A stretch of DNA of 64,000 bases from Sphingomonas sp. Mn802worker (GCF_000382485.1 NZ_AORY01000015.1:169978-233977), one strand, 5' to 3'. Shown: positions 1 to 8,988, counted from the first letter of the stretch. Numbers and translations are program-made. The notes: generated by a model from the letters alone, not told the origin.

Positions 1-77
1 CCCAGTTGGTGGCTCGCACGCAGCAGATAACCGATCGACGTGTCGGGAAAGAATGTGTCTCGCGTGTAAACGCTCAT
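1..77 (-). CDS. N-terminus of a possible MarR-type regulator (partial)
   Basis: A minus-strand frame opens with ATG at 77-75 and runs off the window edge, so only about 25 residues are visible. They include SIGYLLRASHQL, which resembles the first helix of MarR-family regulators. It is divergent from the M16 peptidase gene, leaving a 128-bp gap that could hold both promoters. No strong ribosome-binding site is visible upstream. The family call rests on a very short segment and is tentative. Confidence 0.33.
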   Translation of the reverse strand, partial: MSVYTRDTFFPDTSIGYLLRASHQL

Positions 78-205
78 GACGGTTGCTATGGCAATGGTTG
101 CATCGGCAGTCAACCGTGCAGCTGTAAAGATTAGTGGCGGTCGCCCATTGCCGCGTGCCGGGCCGCTGCTATGCTCGGGCAAAACACCAAGGGAGCGTGC
201 CAGTC

Positions 206-3085
206 TTGACCGTCAAGTCACTCCTCGCCGCGGGCGTCGCGCTCGCCAGCCTCACCCCCGCGGCGCAGGCCCAAGCGGGCGCACCCGCGCAGGCCACGGC
301 GGCGCCGGTGTCGTCGCTCGTCAACGCGATCGACATCCCGTACCAGCAGTTCACGCTCAAGAACGGGCTGCGCGTCGTCGTGCATACCGATCGCAAGGCG
401 CCGGTCGTTGCGGTCAGTGTATGGTACGATGTCGGGTCGAAGCACGAGCCCAAGGGCAAGACCGGCTTCGCGCACCTGTTCGAGCATCTGATGTTCAACG
501 GCAGCGAGAATGCGCCAGGTGACTTCTTCGAGCCGCTGCAACAGGTCGGCGCGACCGATTTCAACGGTACGACCTATTTCGACCGCACCAATTATTTCGA
601 GACGGTGCCGCGTGCTGCGCTCGATCGCGCCTTGTTCCTCGAATCCGATCGCATGGGTTACCTGACCGGCGCGATCACGCAGGGCGTGCTCGACGAGCAG
701 CGCGGTGTCGTCCAGAACGAGAAGCGGCAGGGTGACAACCAGCCCTACGGTCTGCTCGAATACAAGCTGACCGAGGGGCTGTTCCCCGCGACGCACCCGT
801 ACGGTCACACCACGATCGGGTCGATGGCTGACCTGGATGCGGCGACGCTGACCACGGTCAAGGACTGGTTCCACGACCATTACGGCCCCAATAATGCGGT
901 GCTGGTGCTGGCAGGCGATATCGACGTCGCGACCGCGCGCCCGCTGGTCGAGAAGTATTTCGGCGCGATCCCCGCCGGACCCAAGAGCGTCGCGCCGGCC
1001 GCGCCGGTGCCGACATCGCTGCCCGGCCCCGCGAGCGCGGTGATCAAGGACAATGTCGCCGCGACGATGATCGTCAAAACCTGGGCGGTGCCGGGGTTGA
1101 ACGATCCCGCTGCCGCACCGCTCGACGTGGCGGCGGGCGTGCTCGGCGGGCTGGAAAGCTCGCGCTTCGACAATGAACTGGTCAAGCGCGACAAGCTGGC
1201 GGTGCGGGTGTCGGCGGACAACAGCAGCTTCGCACAGGTCGGCACGTTCACGATCAACGCGGTCGTGCGCCCAGGCGTCGACCCCGCGGTCGTGTCGCGC
1301 CGGATGGACGAGATCATGGCCGAGTTCCTGAAAAACGGGCCGAGTGCGGACGAGGTGAAGCGATACGTCACGCAGACCGTGTCCCGCCGGATCAATGGGC
1401 TCGAGTCAGTCGGCGGCTTCGGCGGCAAGGCGGTCGCGCTGGCAGAGGGCGCGCTCTATTCGAACGATCCGGGCTATTACAAGAAACAGCTCGCCCAGCT
1501 TGCCGCGCAGACGCCGGCAAGCGTCAAGGCAGCGGCGGACAAGTGGCTGTCGCGTCCGGGCTTCTCGGTCGACGTCGTGCCGGGCAAGCGCGACGCGTAT
1601 GAGGAGGCGAAGGTGCCGCCGGCGGTCGTGGTGCAGGCCGCACCCGAACAGGCGGTGAAGGGCACGCGCGGGCCGCTGCCGGGCGTCGGGCAGATCGCAG
1701 GGCTGACCTTCCCCAAGGTCGAGCGCGCGCGGCTGTCGAACGGGATGGAGATCGTCTATGCGCGGCGCGCCACCGTGCCGATGACGCAGGCGGTGCTGAG
1801 CTTCGACGCCGGGGTCGCGGCCGATGTGGCTGACAAGCTAGGCACGCAGGCGCTGACGCTGGCGATGATCGACGAGGGCACGCGGTCGCTGGGTTCGGTC
1901 CAGCTGGCCGAGGCGAAGGAGCGGCTGGGAGCGACGATCGGGACGGGCAGTTCGGCCGATCGCACCACCCTGTCGTTGCAGGTGCCGAGTGCGAATCTTG
2001 CCGCCGCGTCGCAGATCTGGGCCGACATCGCGCGCGCGCCCGCCTTCCCGGAAAGCGAGCTCGGCCGGGTCAAGACGCAGCAGCTGACGCAGATCCAGCA
2101 GGAGCTGACCAGCCCGGGTGGCCTGGCACAACGCGTGCTGCCCAAGCTGATCGCGCCAAATTCGCCCTATGCCAAGGCGCAGGGATCGGGTGACCCGCGC
2201 GCGGTGCAGGCGCTGACCCGCGCCGACCTCCTCGCGTTCCAGCAGGCGTGGCTGCGGCCGGACAAGGCGAAGATCTTCGTCGTCTCCGACCGGCCGCTTG
2301 CCGAGGTGCGGCAGGTGATGGAGCAGCGCTTCGGTGACTGGCGCGCGAGCGGCGCTGCCGGGCAGAAGGTGTTCCCGGCCGCCGATCAGACGACCAGCCC
2401 GCGCATCGTGCTGATCGATCGCCCGGACAGCCCGCAGTCGCTGATCGTCGCGGGTGCGCAGACGGGGTTGAAGGGTACCGACGACCTGCTGCCGGTCGAG
2501 GTCGGCAACGATGCGCTGGGTGGCAGCTTCCTCGGCCGCATCAACATGGACCTGCGTGAGACGAAGCACTGGTCCTACGGCGCGGGCGGCAGTTTCCGCC
2601 GCAACGAGATGGCGGCGCCCTATTCGGTGCAGGCGCCGGTGCAGGCCAACCAGACCGGGCCGTCGATTGCGGCGATGCGCAGCGACATCGCGGGCTATGT
2701 CGGCGCGCAGCCGATGACGCAGGCCGAGTTCGAGCGTGCGATCAACGGCGCGACGCGGTCGCTATCGGGTGACTTCGAAACGTCGGGCGACGTGCTGCGC
2801 GCGATGCAGGCGAACGACCTCTACAAGCGGCCGGACGATTATTACGCCACGATCACGCAGAAATATCGCGCGCTGACGCTGCCGCAGGTAAATGCGGCGA
2901 CCAAGGCGGTGATCGATCCGGCGAAGTTCGTCTGGGTGGTCGTCGGGGACGCCAAGCAGGTCCAGCCGCAGCTCGGTACGCTCGGCCTGCCGGTGGAGGT
3001 GATGTCTGCCGCGGCGGTGGTCGCGCCATCTGCCGGAACGCCTGCGACCCCGGCGGCTGCAACGCCCGCTGCGACGCGGCGTTGA
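206..3085 (+). CDS. M16-family zinc metallopeptidase, two-domain, exported
   Basis: A pitrilysin/PqqL-type peptidase of about 959 residues. I place the start at TTG 206 because AAGGGAG (189-195) lies about 10 bases upstream and the product then begins with a clean signal peptide (MTVKSLLAAGVALASL, cut after AQA). The inverted zinc motif HLFEH is at about residues 90-94, and the third ligand is probably the Glu of VVQNEKRQ near residue 172. The second half (from about residue 510) repeats the fold without the zinc motif, as is normal for the non-catalytic domain. The C-terminus ends in an Ala/Pro/Thr-rich tail. Likely role: periplasmic peptide degradation; the substrate cannot be read from sequence. 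Confidence 0.92.
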   Translation: MTVKSLLAAGVALASLTPAAQAQAGAPAQATAAPVSSLVNAIDIPYQQFTLKNGLRVVVHTDRKAPVVAVSVWYDVGSKHEPKGKTGFAHLFEHLMFNGSENAPGDFFEPLQQVGATDFNGTTYFDRTNYFETVPRAALDRALFLESDRMGYLTGAITQGVLDEQRGVVQNEKRQGDNQPYGLLEYKLTEGLFPATHPYGHTTIGSMADLDAATLTTVKDWFHDHYGPNNAVLVLAGDIDVATARPLVEKYFGAIPAGPKSVAPAAPVPTSLPGPASAVIKDNVAATMIVKTWAVPGLNDPAAAPLDVAAGVLGGLESSRFDNELVKRDKLAVRVSADNSSFAQVGTFTINAVVRPGVDPAVVSRRMDEIMAEFLKNGPSADEVKRYVTQTVSRRINGLESVGGFGGKAVALAEGALYSNDPGYYKKQLAQLAAQTPASVKAAADKWLSRPGFSVDVVPGKRDAYEEAKVPPAVVVQAAPEQAVKGTRGPLPGVGQIAGLTFPKVERARLSNGMEIVYARRATVPMTQAVLSFDAGVAADVADKLGTQALTLAMIDEGTRSLGSVQLAEAKERLGATIGTGSSADRTTLSLQVPSANLAAASQIWADIARAPAFPESELGRVKTQQLTQIQQELTSPGGLAQRVLPKLIAPNSPYAKAQGSGDPRAVQALTRADLLAFQQAWLRPDKAKIFVVSDRPLAEVRQVMEQRFGDWRASGAAGQKVFPAADQTTSPRIVLIDRPDSPQSLIVAGAQTGLKGTDDLLPVEVGNDALGGSFLGRINMDLRETKHWSYGAGGSFRRNEMAAPYSVQAPVQANQTGPSIAAMRSDIAGYVGAQPMTQAEFERAINGATRSLSGDFETSGDVLRAMQANDLYKRPDDYYATITQKYRALTLPQVNAATKAVIDPAKFVWVVVGDAKQVQPQLGTLGLPVEVMSAAAVVAPSAGTPATPAAATPAATRR

Positions 3086-3121
3086 GGCGGCACCCCTTCG
3101 TTACAATTACAGGAGATCATC

Positions 3122-3421
3122 ATGGCCAATCTCGACGGTAGCTACGATTGCACGGTCAAATCGCCGCTTGGCGACCAGAACCTCACGCTGACGGTAAAGA
3201 CCGAGGGCAACAGCTTCACCGGCCAGGCATCGGGCGCGATGGGCGCGTCCGACGTCTCGGGCGAGGTCGACGGCAATACGCTCAAGTGGAAGCAGCAGAT
3301 GACGTCGCCGATGCCGATGACACTTGATTGCAGCGCCACGATCGACGGCGACACCGTGACGGGTCAGGTCGGCGCGGGCGCGTTCGGCAGCTTCCCGCTG
3401 TCGGGTACGCGCAAGAGCTGA
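3122..3421 (+). CDS. Small hypothetical protein (99 aa), beta-rich
   Basis: A 99-residue protein preceded by AGGAG at 3111-3115, 6 bases before the ATG. No signal peptide or membrane segment is visible. The sequence alternates polar and small residues with repeated turns (TGQASG, SGEVDG, TGQVGAG), suggesting a small beta-sheet domain; two Cys occur (YDCTV and LDCSA). It lies 36 bp after the M16 gene and is followed by a terminator hairpin, so it is probably the last gene of that unit. I do not recognise a family with a known function. Confidence 0.75.
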   Translation: MANLDGSYDCTVKSPLGDQNLTLTVKTEGNSFTGQASGAMGASDVSGEVDGNTLKWKQQMTSPMPMTLDCSATIDGDTVTGQVGAGAFGSFPLSGTRKS

Positions 3422-3430
3422 TCGGAGGTA

Positions 3431-3469
3431 CGGGCACGCGTCGCAGGGTACGTCGCGTGCCCGCTCTTT
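3431..3469 (+). terminator. Intrinsic terminator after the small 99-aa gene
   Basis: CGGGCACGCG (3431-3440) and CGCGTGCCCG (3454-3463) form a perfect 10-bp stem with a 13-nt loop, followed by CTCTTT. It starts 9 bp past the stop codon of the 99-aa gene. Confidence 0.7.
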
Positions 3470-3512
3470 GGGCATCCGTGCTGACGGGCGTGAGCCGAGC
3501 CTGTATGCGGCG

Positions 3513-3791
3513 ATGATGGCGAGAAAGAAGCGCTATCTCACCGCGACGATGCCCGACGGCTACGTCAAGACGATCGGGCCGACCGCTTCGCCGTTTACGC
3601 ATTTCTGGCGGATCGTTGCCGCGCTTGAGAACGGCAGGACCGAAGTGTTTTGGGGCCACGCCGCGTCGTTGAAGGAAGCGACCGCGAAGAAGCAGGCAAC
3701 GGCCGATGCCGCACGACAGCGGGGCTGGCGCGACTATTTGTTCGAGGTCGTTCCCGTGGAGGAACACCGCGACGATCCGCGCCGCGGCTGA
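3513..3791 (+). CDS. Small hypothetical protein (92 aa)
   Basis: About 92 residues from the ATG at 3513 (a second ATG follows immediately); upstream in-frame sequence looks non-coding and overlaps the region just after the terminator. The N-terminus is basic (MMARKKRYLTATMPDG), the rest mixed, with WRIVAALENGRTEVFWGHA and a C-terminal acidic/basic tail. There is no signal peptide or membrane helix. It is convergent with the MFS gene, 15 bp away. Function unknown. Confidence 0.6.
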   Translation: MMARKKRYLTATMPDGYVKTIGPTASPFTHFWRIVAALENGRTEVFWGHAASLKEATAKKQATADAARQRGWRDYLFEVVPVEEHRDDPRRG

Positions 3792-3806
3792 GGCCCTGGC
3801 AGCCGG

Positions 3807-5063
3807 TCAGTCTCCTTTCGTCTCCGGCATCGCCACGAGGTAGAGCGAGAATCCGACCGCCGCGATCGCCGCGAGCGTCAGGAAGCTGGCGCTATATCCC
3901 GCCCAGACGATGATCGCGCCCGCGAGGCTTGCCGACAGCGCGGCCCCTAGCCGCTGCGTCGTCGCGACCGCGCCCTGGCTGACGTTGAAGCGGCCTGAGC
4001 CTTTGGTCAGATCGGCGATCACGACAGGGAACAGCGCGCCGAAGATCCCTGCGCCGACGCCGTCGAGCGCCTGCACTCCGACCAGCCACCACGGATTGTC
4101 CGACACAGTGCAGAGTGCCCCTCGCGCGGCGAGGAAGGCGAAGGCGACAAGGAAGGTCGGCTTCGTGCCCCAGCGGTCGGCATTGCGCCCGACCAGCATC
4201 GCGACCGGCACCATCACCAGCTGCGCCGCGACGATGCACGCGGCGGTGAGCGAGGTCGCCTGATCCTTGCCGACGCTTTTCGCGAGCAACTGGCTGACCG
4301 AGGTCAGCATCGCGGCGTTGGACAGGTGGAACAGGAAGGCGATGACGGCGAAGATCAGCAGCGGCTTGTTCTCGATCAGCGTCTTCCACCCGCTCGGCTC
4401 CTCGCAACCGTCCTCCGGCTCGCAGTCGAGCCCGCGTGCGACCGCATTGTCGATGTCGTCGTTGCGGATACGCGCTGCGCTGGCGATGCTGGCGATCGTC
4501 AGCGCACCCATCAGGTAGAAGACGACGACCGGGCCGAACTTCCACGCCAACGCGCCCGCGAGTGCCGCCGAGACCGCATTGCCGGCGTGGTTGAACGCTT
4601 CGTTACGTCCGACGCGCTTGGCAAATACCTTCGGCCCGACGAGCCCGAGCGTGATGCCCGAGATCGCGGGGGCGAACAGCGCGCCCGCCGCCGCGGCGAT
4701 CGACTGCGTCGCGGTGACCATGGCGAACCCGTGAACGAACGGCAGCGACACGCTGGTCAAGGTGACGAGCAGCGCGGCGGCCATGACGATCCGCGGCTTG
4801 TTGCAGCTTTTGTCGATCAGGCTGCCCGCCGGAGTCTGCGCCAGCAGGCCGAAGATGCCCGCGATCGTCAGCACCATGCCGACCGTCGCCTCGTTCCAGC
4901 CGTGCGCCGGCCCGCGCACCGCGACGAGATAGATGGCGAGGTACGGACCCAGACCGTCGCGCACGTCGGCGAGGAAGAAGTTGAGCGCGTCGAGCGTGCG
5001 GCCGGGCGCTCCCCGCTGCGGGGCCGAGCCGCCCGTCATGATCGATGCCGTTGCCGTCGCCAT
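3807..5063 (-). CDS. MFS transporter
   Basis: A 418-residue major facilitator with about 12 hydrophobic segments. The start is the ATG at 5063, giving MATATASIMTGG; a GGGAAA site lies just upstream, and the longer reading frame to 5330 is a shadow of the neighbouring YdcZ gene. Between the two halves is a hydrophilic loop with a Cys-containing acidic stretch (LDCEPEDGCEEPSG, near residues 210-225). Its substrate is unknown. It is the last of four minus-strand genes (phosphoesterase, SLC13 carrier, DMT carrier, MFS) separated by short gaps or overlaps, so it is probably co-transcribed with them. Confidence 0.85.
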   Translation of the reverse strand: MATATASIMTGGSAPQRGAPGRTLDALNFFLADVRDGLGPYLAIYLVAVRGPAHGWNEATVGMVLTIAGIFGLLAQTPAGSLIDKSCNKPRIVMAAALLVTLTSVSLPFVHGFAMVTATQSIAAAAGALFAPAISGITLGLVGPKVFAKRVGRNEAFNHAGNAVSAALAGALAWKFGPVVVFYLMGALTIASIASAARIRNDDIDNAVARGLDCEPEDGCEEPSGWKTLIENKPLLIFAVIAFLFHLSNAAMLTSVSQLLAKSVGKDQATSLTAACIVAAQLVMVPVAMLVGRNADRWGTKPTFLVAFAFLAARGALCTVSDNPWWLVGVQALDGVGAGIFGALFPVVIADLTKGSGRFNVSQGAVATTQRLGAALSASLAGAIIVWAGYSASFLTLAAIAAVGFSLYLVAMPETKGD

Positions 5064-5092
5064 GATCCGTTTCCCGTCGTTCGAGCCAGCGT

Positions 5093-5539
5093 TCAGAATC
5101 TGGAGATCAGCGTCACGCCGCCGATCATCAGCGCGGCGCCCAGAAAGCGCATCGGGTTCATGGAATGCTGCTCCATCCGCAGCAGACCGAAATGATCGAT
5201 CGCAAGGCTTGCCAGGATGTTGGCGGTGATGGTGACGCCGTTGACCGGTCCCGCGCCCAGTTTCTGGATAAAGGTGAAGCCTGCGAACACCGCGACCGCG
5301 CCGACGATCCCGCCGAGCGGCGCCCACCACGGCATCGCCGCGAGGTCGCCGACGCTAGGCAACGGGCGCGGCATGCACGCGAACAGCGCGGCGGTGACGA
5401 ACAGCACCAGCATGAACGACACCGACGTTGCGAGCCACGGATTGCCGAGCGACTTGTTTAGCTCGCCACCCATTGCGGCACCGGCGGCCTGCAACATGCC
5501 GGCAACGAAGATGAAGGGAAAAGCCCAGGCCGCGTTCAT
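5093..5539 (-). CDS. YdcZ-type (DUF606) DMT superfamily membrane protein
   Basis: A 148-residue, five-helix membrane protein of the short DMT/YdcZ type. Recognisable elements are the N-terminal helix with GGELNKSLGNPW, the central loop PWWAPLGGIVGA, and the C-terminal helix FLGAALMIGGVTLISRF. Proteins of this type often work as paired homologues, but only one copy is present here. The gene starts 10 bp after the SLC13 gene stop and ends 29 bp before the MFS start. Confidence 0.85.
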   Translation of the reverse strand: MNAAWAFPFIFVAGMLQAAGAAMGGELNKSLGNPWLATSVSFMLVLFVTAALFACMPRPLPSVGDLAAMPWWAPLGGIVGAVAVFAGFTFIQKLGAGPVNGVTITANILASLAIDHFGLLRMEQHSMNPMRFLGAALMIGGVTLISRF

Positions 5540-5549
5540 GGTGTCATCC

Positions 5550-6800
5550 TCATACCAGCAGCCGCACGCCGAGCGCGGCGACGAGCGCGAGCGGCATCGC
5601 CACCGCGCCGACCTTCAGAAAGGCAAGAAAGCCGACATCCTCGCCCTCGCGGCGGATCACCTGCAACCACAGGATGGTCGCGAGCGAGCCGGTGACCGAC
5701 AGATTGGGGCCGAGGTCGACGCCGATCAGCAGCGCGTCCGTGACGATGCGCGGTGGCTGCGCCTGCGCGACCGCCGTAGCGGCGACAAGTCCAGCGGGCA
5801 GGTTGTTCATCAGGTTGCACACGAACGCGAGGATTGTGCCCGATGCGGCGGCGGCTGCGAGCGGCTGTGCCGAGGCAGCGCGCAACGATGCGGCGACGTG
5901 CGCGATCACGCCGGTGCGATCGAGCGCCTCGACCAGCACGAACAGCCCGGCGACGAGCGGCAGCACGCCCCACGACACTTGCCGCGCGAGCGTGAGCGGC
6001 GACGCCTTTGCCGCGGCAGAGACGAGCAAGGCAGTCGCGATCCCGGCCATCGCGGTCGGCAGGCCGAGTTCACGGTCGAGCGCGGAGGCGACCAACAGCA
6101 GCGCCGCGGTGGCGATGATGCCGAGGATCGCGAGCTTGCCCGGCCACGTCAGCGCCTCTCGCGCAACGTCGCTTTCGCACGCGCCCGCGATCCGGCGTGC
6201 CTGCGTCCAGCGCAGGACTAGGAAGGTGACGACGATCGACGCGAGTGACGGCAGCGCAAAGGAGCGCAGCCATTGCCCAAGTGGCGGCATGTGCCCGCCA
6301 TAGAGCACAAGGTTGGCGGGATTGGAGATCGGCAGCACGAAGCTGGCCGCATTGGCGATCAGCGCGCAGGCGAACAGCAAAGGCAGCGGATCGGCCTTCG
6401 CCTTCTTCGCCGCGGCGAACACCGCGGGTGTCAGCACCACCGCGGTCGCGTCGTTCGACATGAACGTCGTGACGATCACGCCGGTTGCATAGACGAGCAG
6501 GAACAGCCGCGCGCGCGATCCCTTGCTGGCGTTGACTGCGGTGGCGGCGATCCAGTCGAACGCGCCGTGTTCGCGCGCGGTCTCGCTAAGCAGCATCATG
6601 CCGGTCAGGAACAGGTAGACGTCGAGCCCTTTGGCGACCGCGCCGCCGGCCTCGTGGAGCGGCATCAGCCCGAGCAGGACGAGCAGCACTGCACCCGCGA
6701 CGGCCCAGATCCATTCGGGCCAGCGCATCGGCCGCGCGATGACCGCCGCGGTCGACAGTCCCGCGATCGCCCAGCTGGCGCCGGTCGCGACGCTTACCAT
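5550..6800 (-). CDS. SLC13 / ArsB-type anion or cation permease
   Basis: A 416-residue inner-membrane permease of the ArsB/NhaD (SLC13-like) superfamily with about 11 hydrophobic segments. Diagnostic stretches are FMSNDATAVVLTPAV in the first half and NLMNNLPAGLVAA in the second, the two Asn-rich inverted-repeat loops of the family. The start is ATG 6800, which overlaps the last 7 bases of the phosphoesterase gene, so translation is probably coupled. Substrate could be arsenite, a dicarboxylate or sulfate; no arsR or arsC is next to it, so I do not assign one. Confidence 0.85.
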   Translation of the reverse strand: MVSVATGASWAIAGLSTAAVIARPMRWPEWIWAVAGAVLLVLLGLMPLHEAGGAVAKGLDVYLFLTGMMLLSETAREHGAFDWIAATAVNASKGSRARLFLLVYATGVIVTTFMSNDATAVVLTPAVFAAAKKAKADPLPLLFACALIANAASFVLPISNPANLVLYGGHMPPLGQWLRSFALPSLASIVVTFLVLRWTQARRIAGACESDVAREALTWPGKLAILGIIATAALLLVASALDRELGLPTAMAGIATALLVSAAAKASPLTLARQVSWGVLPLVAGLFVLVEALDRTGVIAHVAASLRAASAQPLAAAAASGTILAFVCNLMNNLPAGLVAATAVAQAQPPRIVTDALLIGVDLGPNLSVTGSLATILWLQVIRREGEDVGFLAFLKVGAVAMPLALVAALGVRLLV

Positions 6801-7930
6801 CCGCCACCGTTCTTGTTCGGGCCAAGCTGCGCGCCGTCGATCCCGGCGACCGGCCACGCACCGACCGCGTGGCAATCCTGACCCGGCGCGACCGGCAGGC
6901 GGCGTTTCGGGATCGCGTCGACGCCGCGCACCAGCACGTCGATCATGTCGTGGGCGCCACCGCACGTGACGCGCAGCGTGTGCAACCCCGCGTCGAGCGA
7001 CACCTTGCCACGCCACCATCCATCGGGGCTGAGCTTCATCGCTGTGGCGGTCGAGCCATGCTCCAGCGTCACGGCGATGTCGTCGGGTGCACCGTCGACG
7101 CGCGCGGTCACGGTCACACTGCCCGGCCGCGGTACCTGTCCAGGATCAGCGGGGCGTGTGACGAGGCGGCGGTCGCACGGCGACACGATCTGCACATGCG
7201 GCCAGGGTGCGTCGAGCGTGCGGAAGCGCCAGCTCGGCACGCCGTCATGGACGGTGACGATCGCGAAACCGGGGCAGCCGTGATCCTCCTCGATCTGCCC
7301 GGTCGAGCGCGTCGCGCCGTAGACGACATAGCCGTCGTTCAGCAGCTCGTTGTAATGCGTGTGCCCGGTGTCGACGAGGGCAACGCCGCCGTGAATGAAG
7401 CTGAGCGCCACCGCGTCGCCATCCGCCGCGAGGTCACCCGGATAAGCGTGCATGAAGACGAGCGGCATCTGACCCTCGGCGTTGGCGCGCGCGCATTCCT
7501 CGGCGATGCGGTTGCGGTCGTGCATCGTCAGGCGGAAGTCGGGACCTCCGGCGCCCGCCGACACGATGTCGAGGAAGATGCAGCGATGGCCGGCGATCAC
7601 CTCGTGGTCGGGGCGGTTCGCGGGCGGGATCGCCGCGTCGTAGGCGGCAAGGTCGCCGGGCTCGAAATCGTGGTCGCCGGGGATGATGCGCCACGGAACG
7701 CTCAGCGGCGCGAGCGTGTCGGTCATGATGCGATATTGCTCGGGCGTGCCGTGGTTTGCGTTATCGCCGGGCAGGTAGACGAAATCGACCGACCCACGCA
7801 GTCGCGTTTCGACCTGATCGACGATCGCCGCCAGACGATCGCGGCTCTCCCAGCCGTCTGCTTCGTCGAGGTGCAGGTCGCCGATATGGATCCACGTAAT
7901 CGACTGGGGGGAAACATGCGGATCAGTCAC
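6794..7930 (-). CDS. Calcineurin-like metallophosphoesterase
   Basis: A 378-residue cytoplasmic phosphoesterase. Metal-binding blocks appear in order: GDLHLDE (about residue 17), LPGDN (about 53), GDHD in place of the common GNHD (about 85), FMHAYPGD (about 158) and GHTHYNE (about 190). The last 130 residues form a separate beta-rich C-terminal region. Family members hydrolyse phosphomonoesters or diesters, including cyclic nucleotides. It heads the minus-strand unit and is divergent from the Crp/Fnr gene with a 150-bp gap. Confidence 0.87.
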   Translation of the reverse strand: MTDPHVSPQSITWIHIGDLHLDEADGWESRDRLAAIVDQVETRLRGSVDFVYLPGDNANHGTPEQYRIMTDTLAPLSVPWRIIPGDHDFEPGDLAAYDAAIPPANRPDHEVIAGHRCIFLDIVSAGAGGPDFRLTMHDRNRIAEECARANAEGQMPLVFMHAYPGDLAADGDAVALSFIHGGVALVDTGHTHYNELLNDGYVVYGATRSTGQIEEDHGCPGFAIVTVHDGVPSWRFRTLDAPWPHVQIVSPCDRRLVTRPADPGQVPRPGSVTVTARVDGAPDDIAVTLEHGSTATAMKLSPDGWWRGKVSLDAGLHTLRVTCGGAHDMIDVLVRGVDAIPKRRLPVAPGQDCHAVGAWPVAGIDGAQLGPNKNGGGW

Positions 7931-8080
7931 GCCGGTGTTCCATCGATTTCGCCTCAGGCAGAAGTGGCGATGGAACCCGGCAATGTTCAGAAATGTCCAT
8001 GCCGGCCGGAATAAACTGGATCATTAGGCGGCGTCCTCCCGCCAACGGAAACCGCGACCGGTTCGGGCGTTTGCAGCGCC

Positions 8081-8848
8081 ATGTCGGCCAGCCAGCTAGA
8101 AACCCGTCTGTCGCACCACCTCGACCTGACCTTTGCCGAGCGTGACGCACTGCGCTGGCTCGAGCGGCGCGAGCGATCGTATCCCGCCGGCGCGGTGATC
8201 TTCCACGAAGGCGAGGCGATCGAAAGCCTCTATATCGTCGGCAGCGGCTGGCTGCACAGTTCGGTGACGCTGCGCGATGGCGACCGGCAGATCCTGCGCT
8301 TCTACTTCATCGGCGACATCACCACGACGCTGTCGGTCGCCTGGCAGCACAGCGCGGCGACGTTGCAGGCGGTCAGCGACACGACCTTGTTCGAGATCCC
8401 GAAGGAGCATTTCGGCGATCTGTTCCGCAAGCACCCGCGGCTGGGCGCGTTGATGTTCGCGATTTCCGCGTCGGAGCAGGTGTCGATCGGCGACCGGCTC
8501 ACCTCGATCAGCAAGACCGATGGGTTCACGCGTATCGCGACGCTGTTGCTCGACATTCGTTCGCGCTTACGCGTCGTCGACAATCTGGAGGGCAGCGCGT
8601 TCGAGCTGCCGCTGACGCAGAAGGATATCGGCGATGCGGTCGGTTTGACCAAGACGCACGTCAACCGATCGCTCAAGTCGCTGGAGGCGACCGGGCTGGT
8701 CGAGCGCGACGGACGGGTGGTGCGGATCACCGATGTCGACCGGCTCGCCGCGCTGGTCGATTTCCACGATCGTCACGCGGTGATCGCGACCGACTGGCTG
8801 CCGCCGGTCGGCGCCGCTGTGTCTCCGACGCTGGAAAAAGTGACATAG
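8081..8848 (+). CDS. Crp/Fnr-family transcriptional regulator
   Basis: A 255-residue regulator with a cyclic-nucleotide-binding fold at about residues 15-135 (YPAGAVIFHEGEAIESLYIV) and a C-terminal winged helix at about 165-225 (LTQKDIGDAVGLTKTHVNRS). It has no cysteine at all, so it cannot carry an Fnr-type iron-sulfur cluster, and the phosphate-binding cassette of true cAMP receptors is not evident; the ligand is unknown. A 14-bp Crp/Fnr-type palindrome lies 22 bp after its stop and upstream of the inositol-phosphate synthase gene, making that operon its most likely target by position. Confidence 0.92.
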   Translation: MSASQLETRLSHHLDLTFAERDALRWLERRERSYPAGAVIFHEGEAIESLYIVGSGWLHSSVTLRDGDRQILRFYFIGDITTTLSVAWQHSAATLQAVSDTTLFEIPKEHFGDLFRKHPRLGALMFAISASEQVSIGDRLTSISKTDGFTRIATLLLDIRSRLRVVDNLEGSAFELPLTQKDIGDAVGLTKTHVNRSLKSLEATGLVERDGRVVRITDVDRLAALVDFHDRHAVIATDWLPPVGAAVSPTLEKVT

Positions 8849-8870
8849 GTTACACCGATGGATCAAATCA

Positions 8871-8884
8871 GTGATGTAGATCAC
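8871..8884. promoter_or_regulatory. Candidate Crp/Fnr operator
   Basis: GTGATGTAGATCAC is a perfect palindrome with 5-bp arms and a 4-bp centre. It fits both the Fnr pattern (TGAT-N4-ATCA) and the Crp core (GTGA-N6-TCAC). It sits between the regulator gene and the nine-gene operon, 105 bp before the ATG of the inositol-phosphate synthase gene. Confidence 0.6.
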
Positions 8885-8961
8885 CGCGTCGGAACAAAGT
8901 CGCGTTTTGTACGTGCGCCATTGGAACGGTGGCGTCGTCAGCTTCTTTCTGCCTTTCATTG

Positions 8962-8977
8962 GGTCCGCTCTCGGACC
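8962..8977 (+). promoter_or_regulatory. Small hairpin next to the ino1 ribosome-binding site
   Basis: GGTCCG-CTCT-CGGACC makes a perfect 6-bp stem with a 4-nt loop, ending 11 bases before the ATG at 8989 and directly preceding the G-rich Shine-Dalgarno region. It could influence translation initiation of the operon; this is inferred from position only. Confidence 0.35.
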
Positions 8978-8988
8978 GGGGTTGGGGA

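Noticed and set aside
4326..5195. 289-residue plus-strand open frame
   Set aside because: Antisense to the MFS transporter, with charged low-complexity sequence and no ribosome-binding site.
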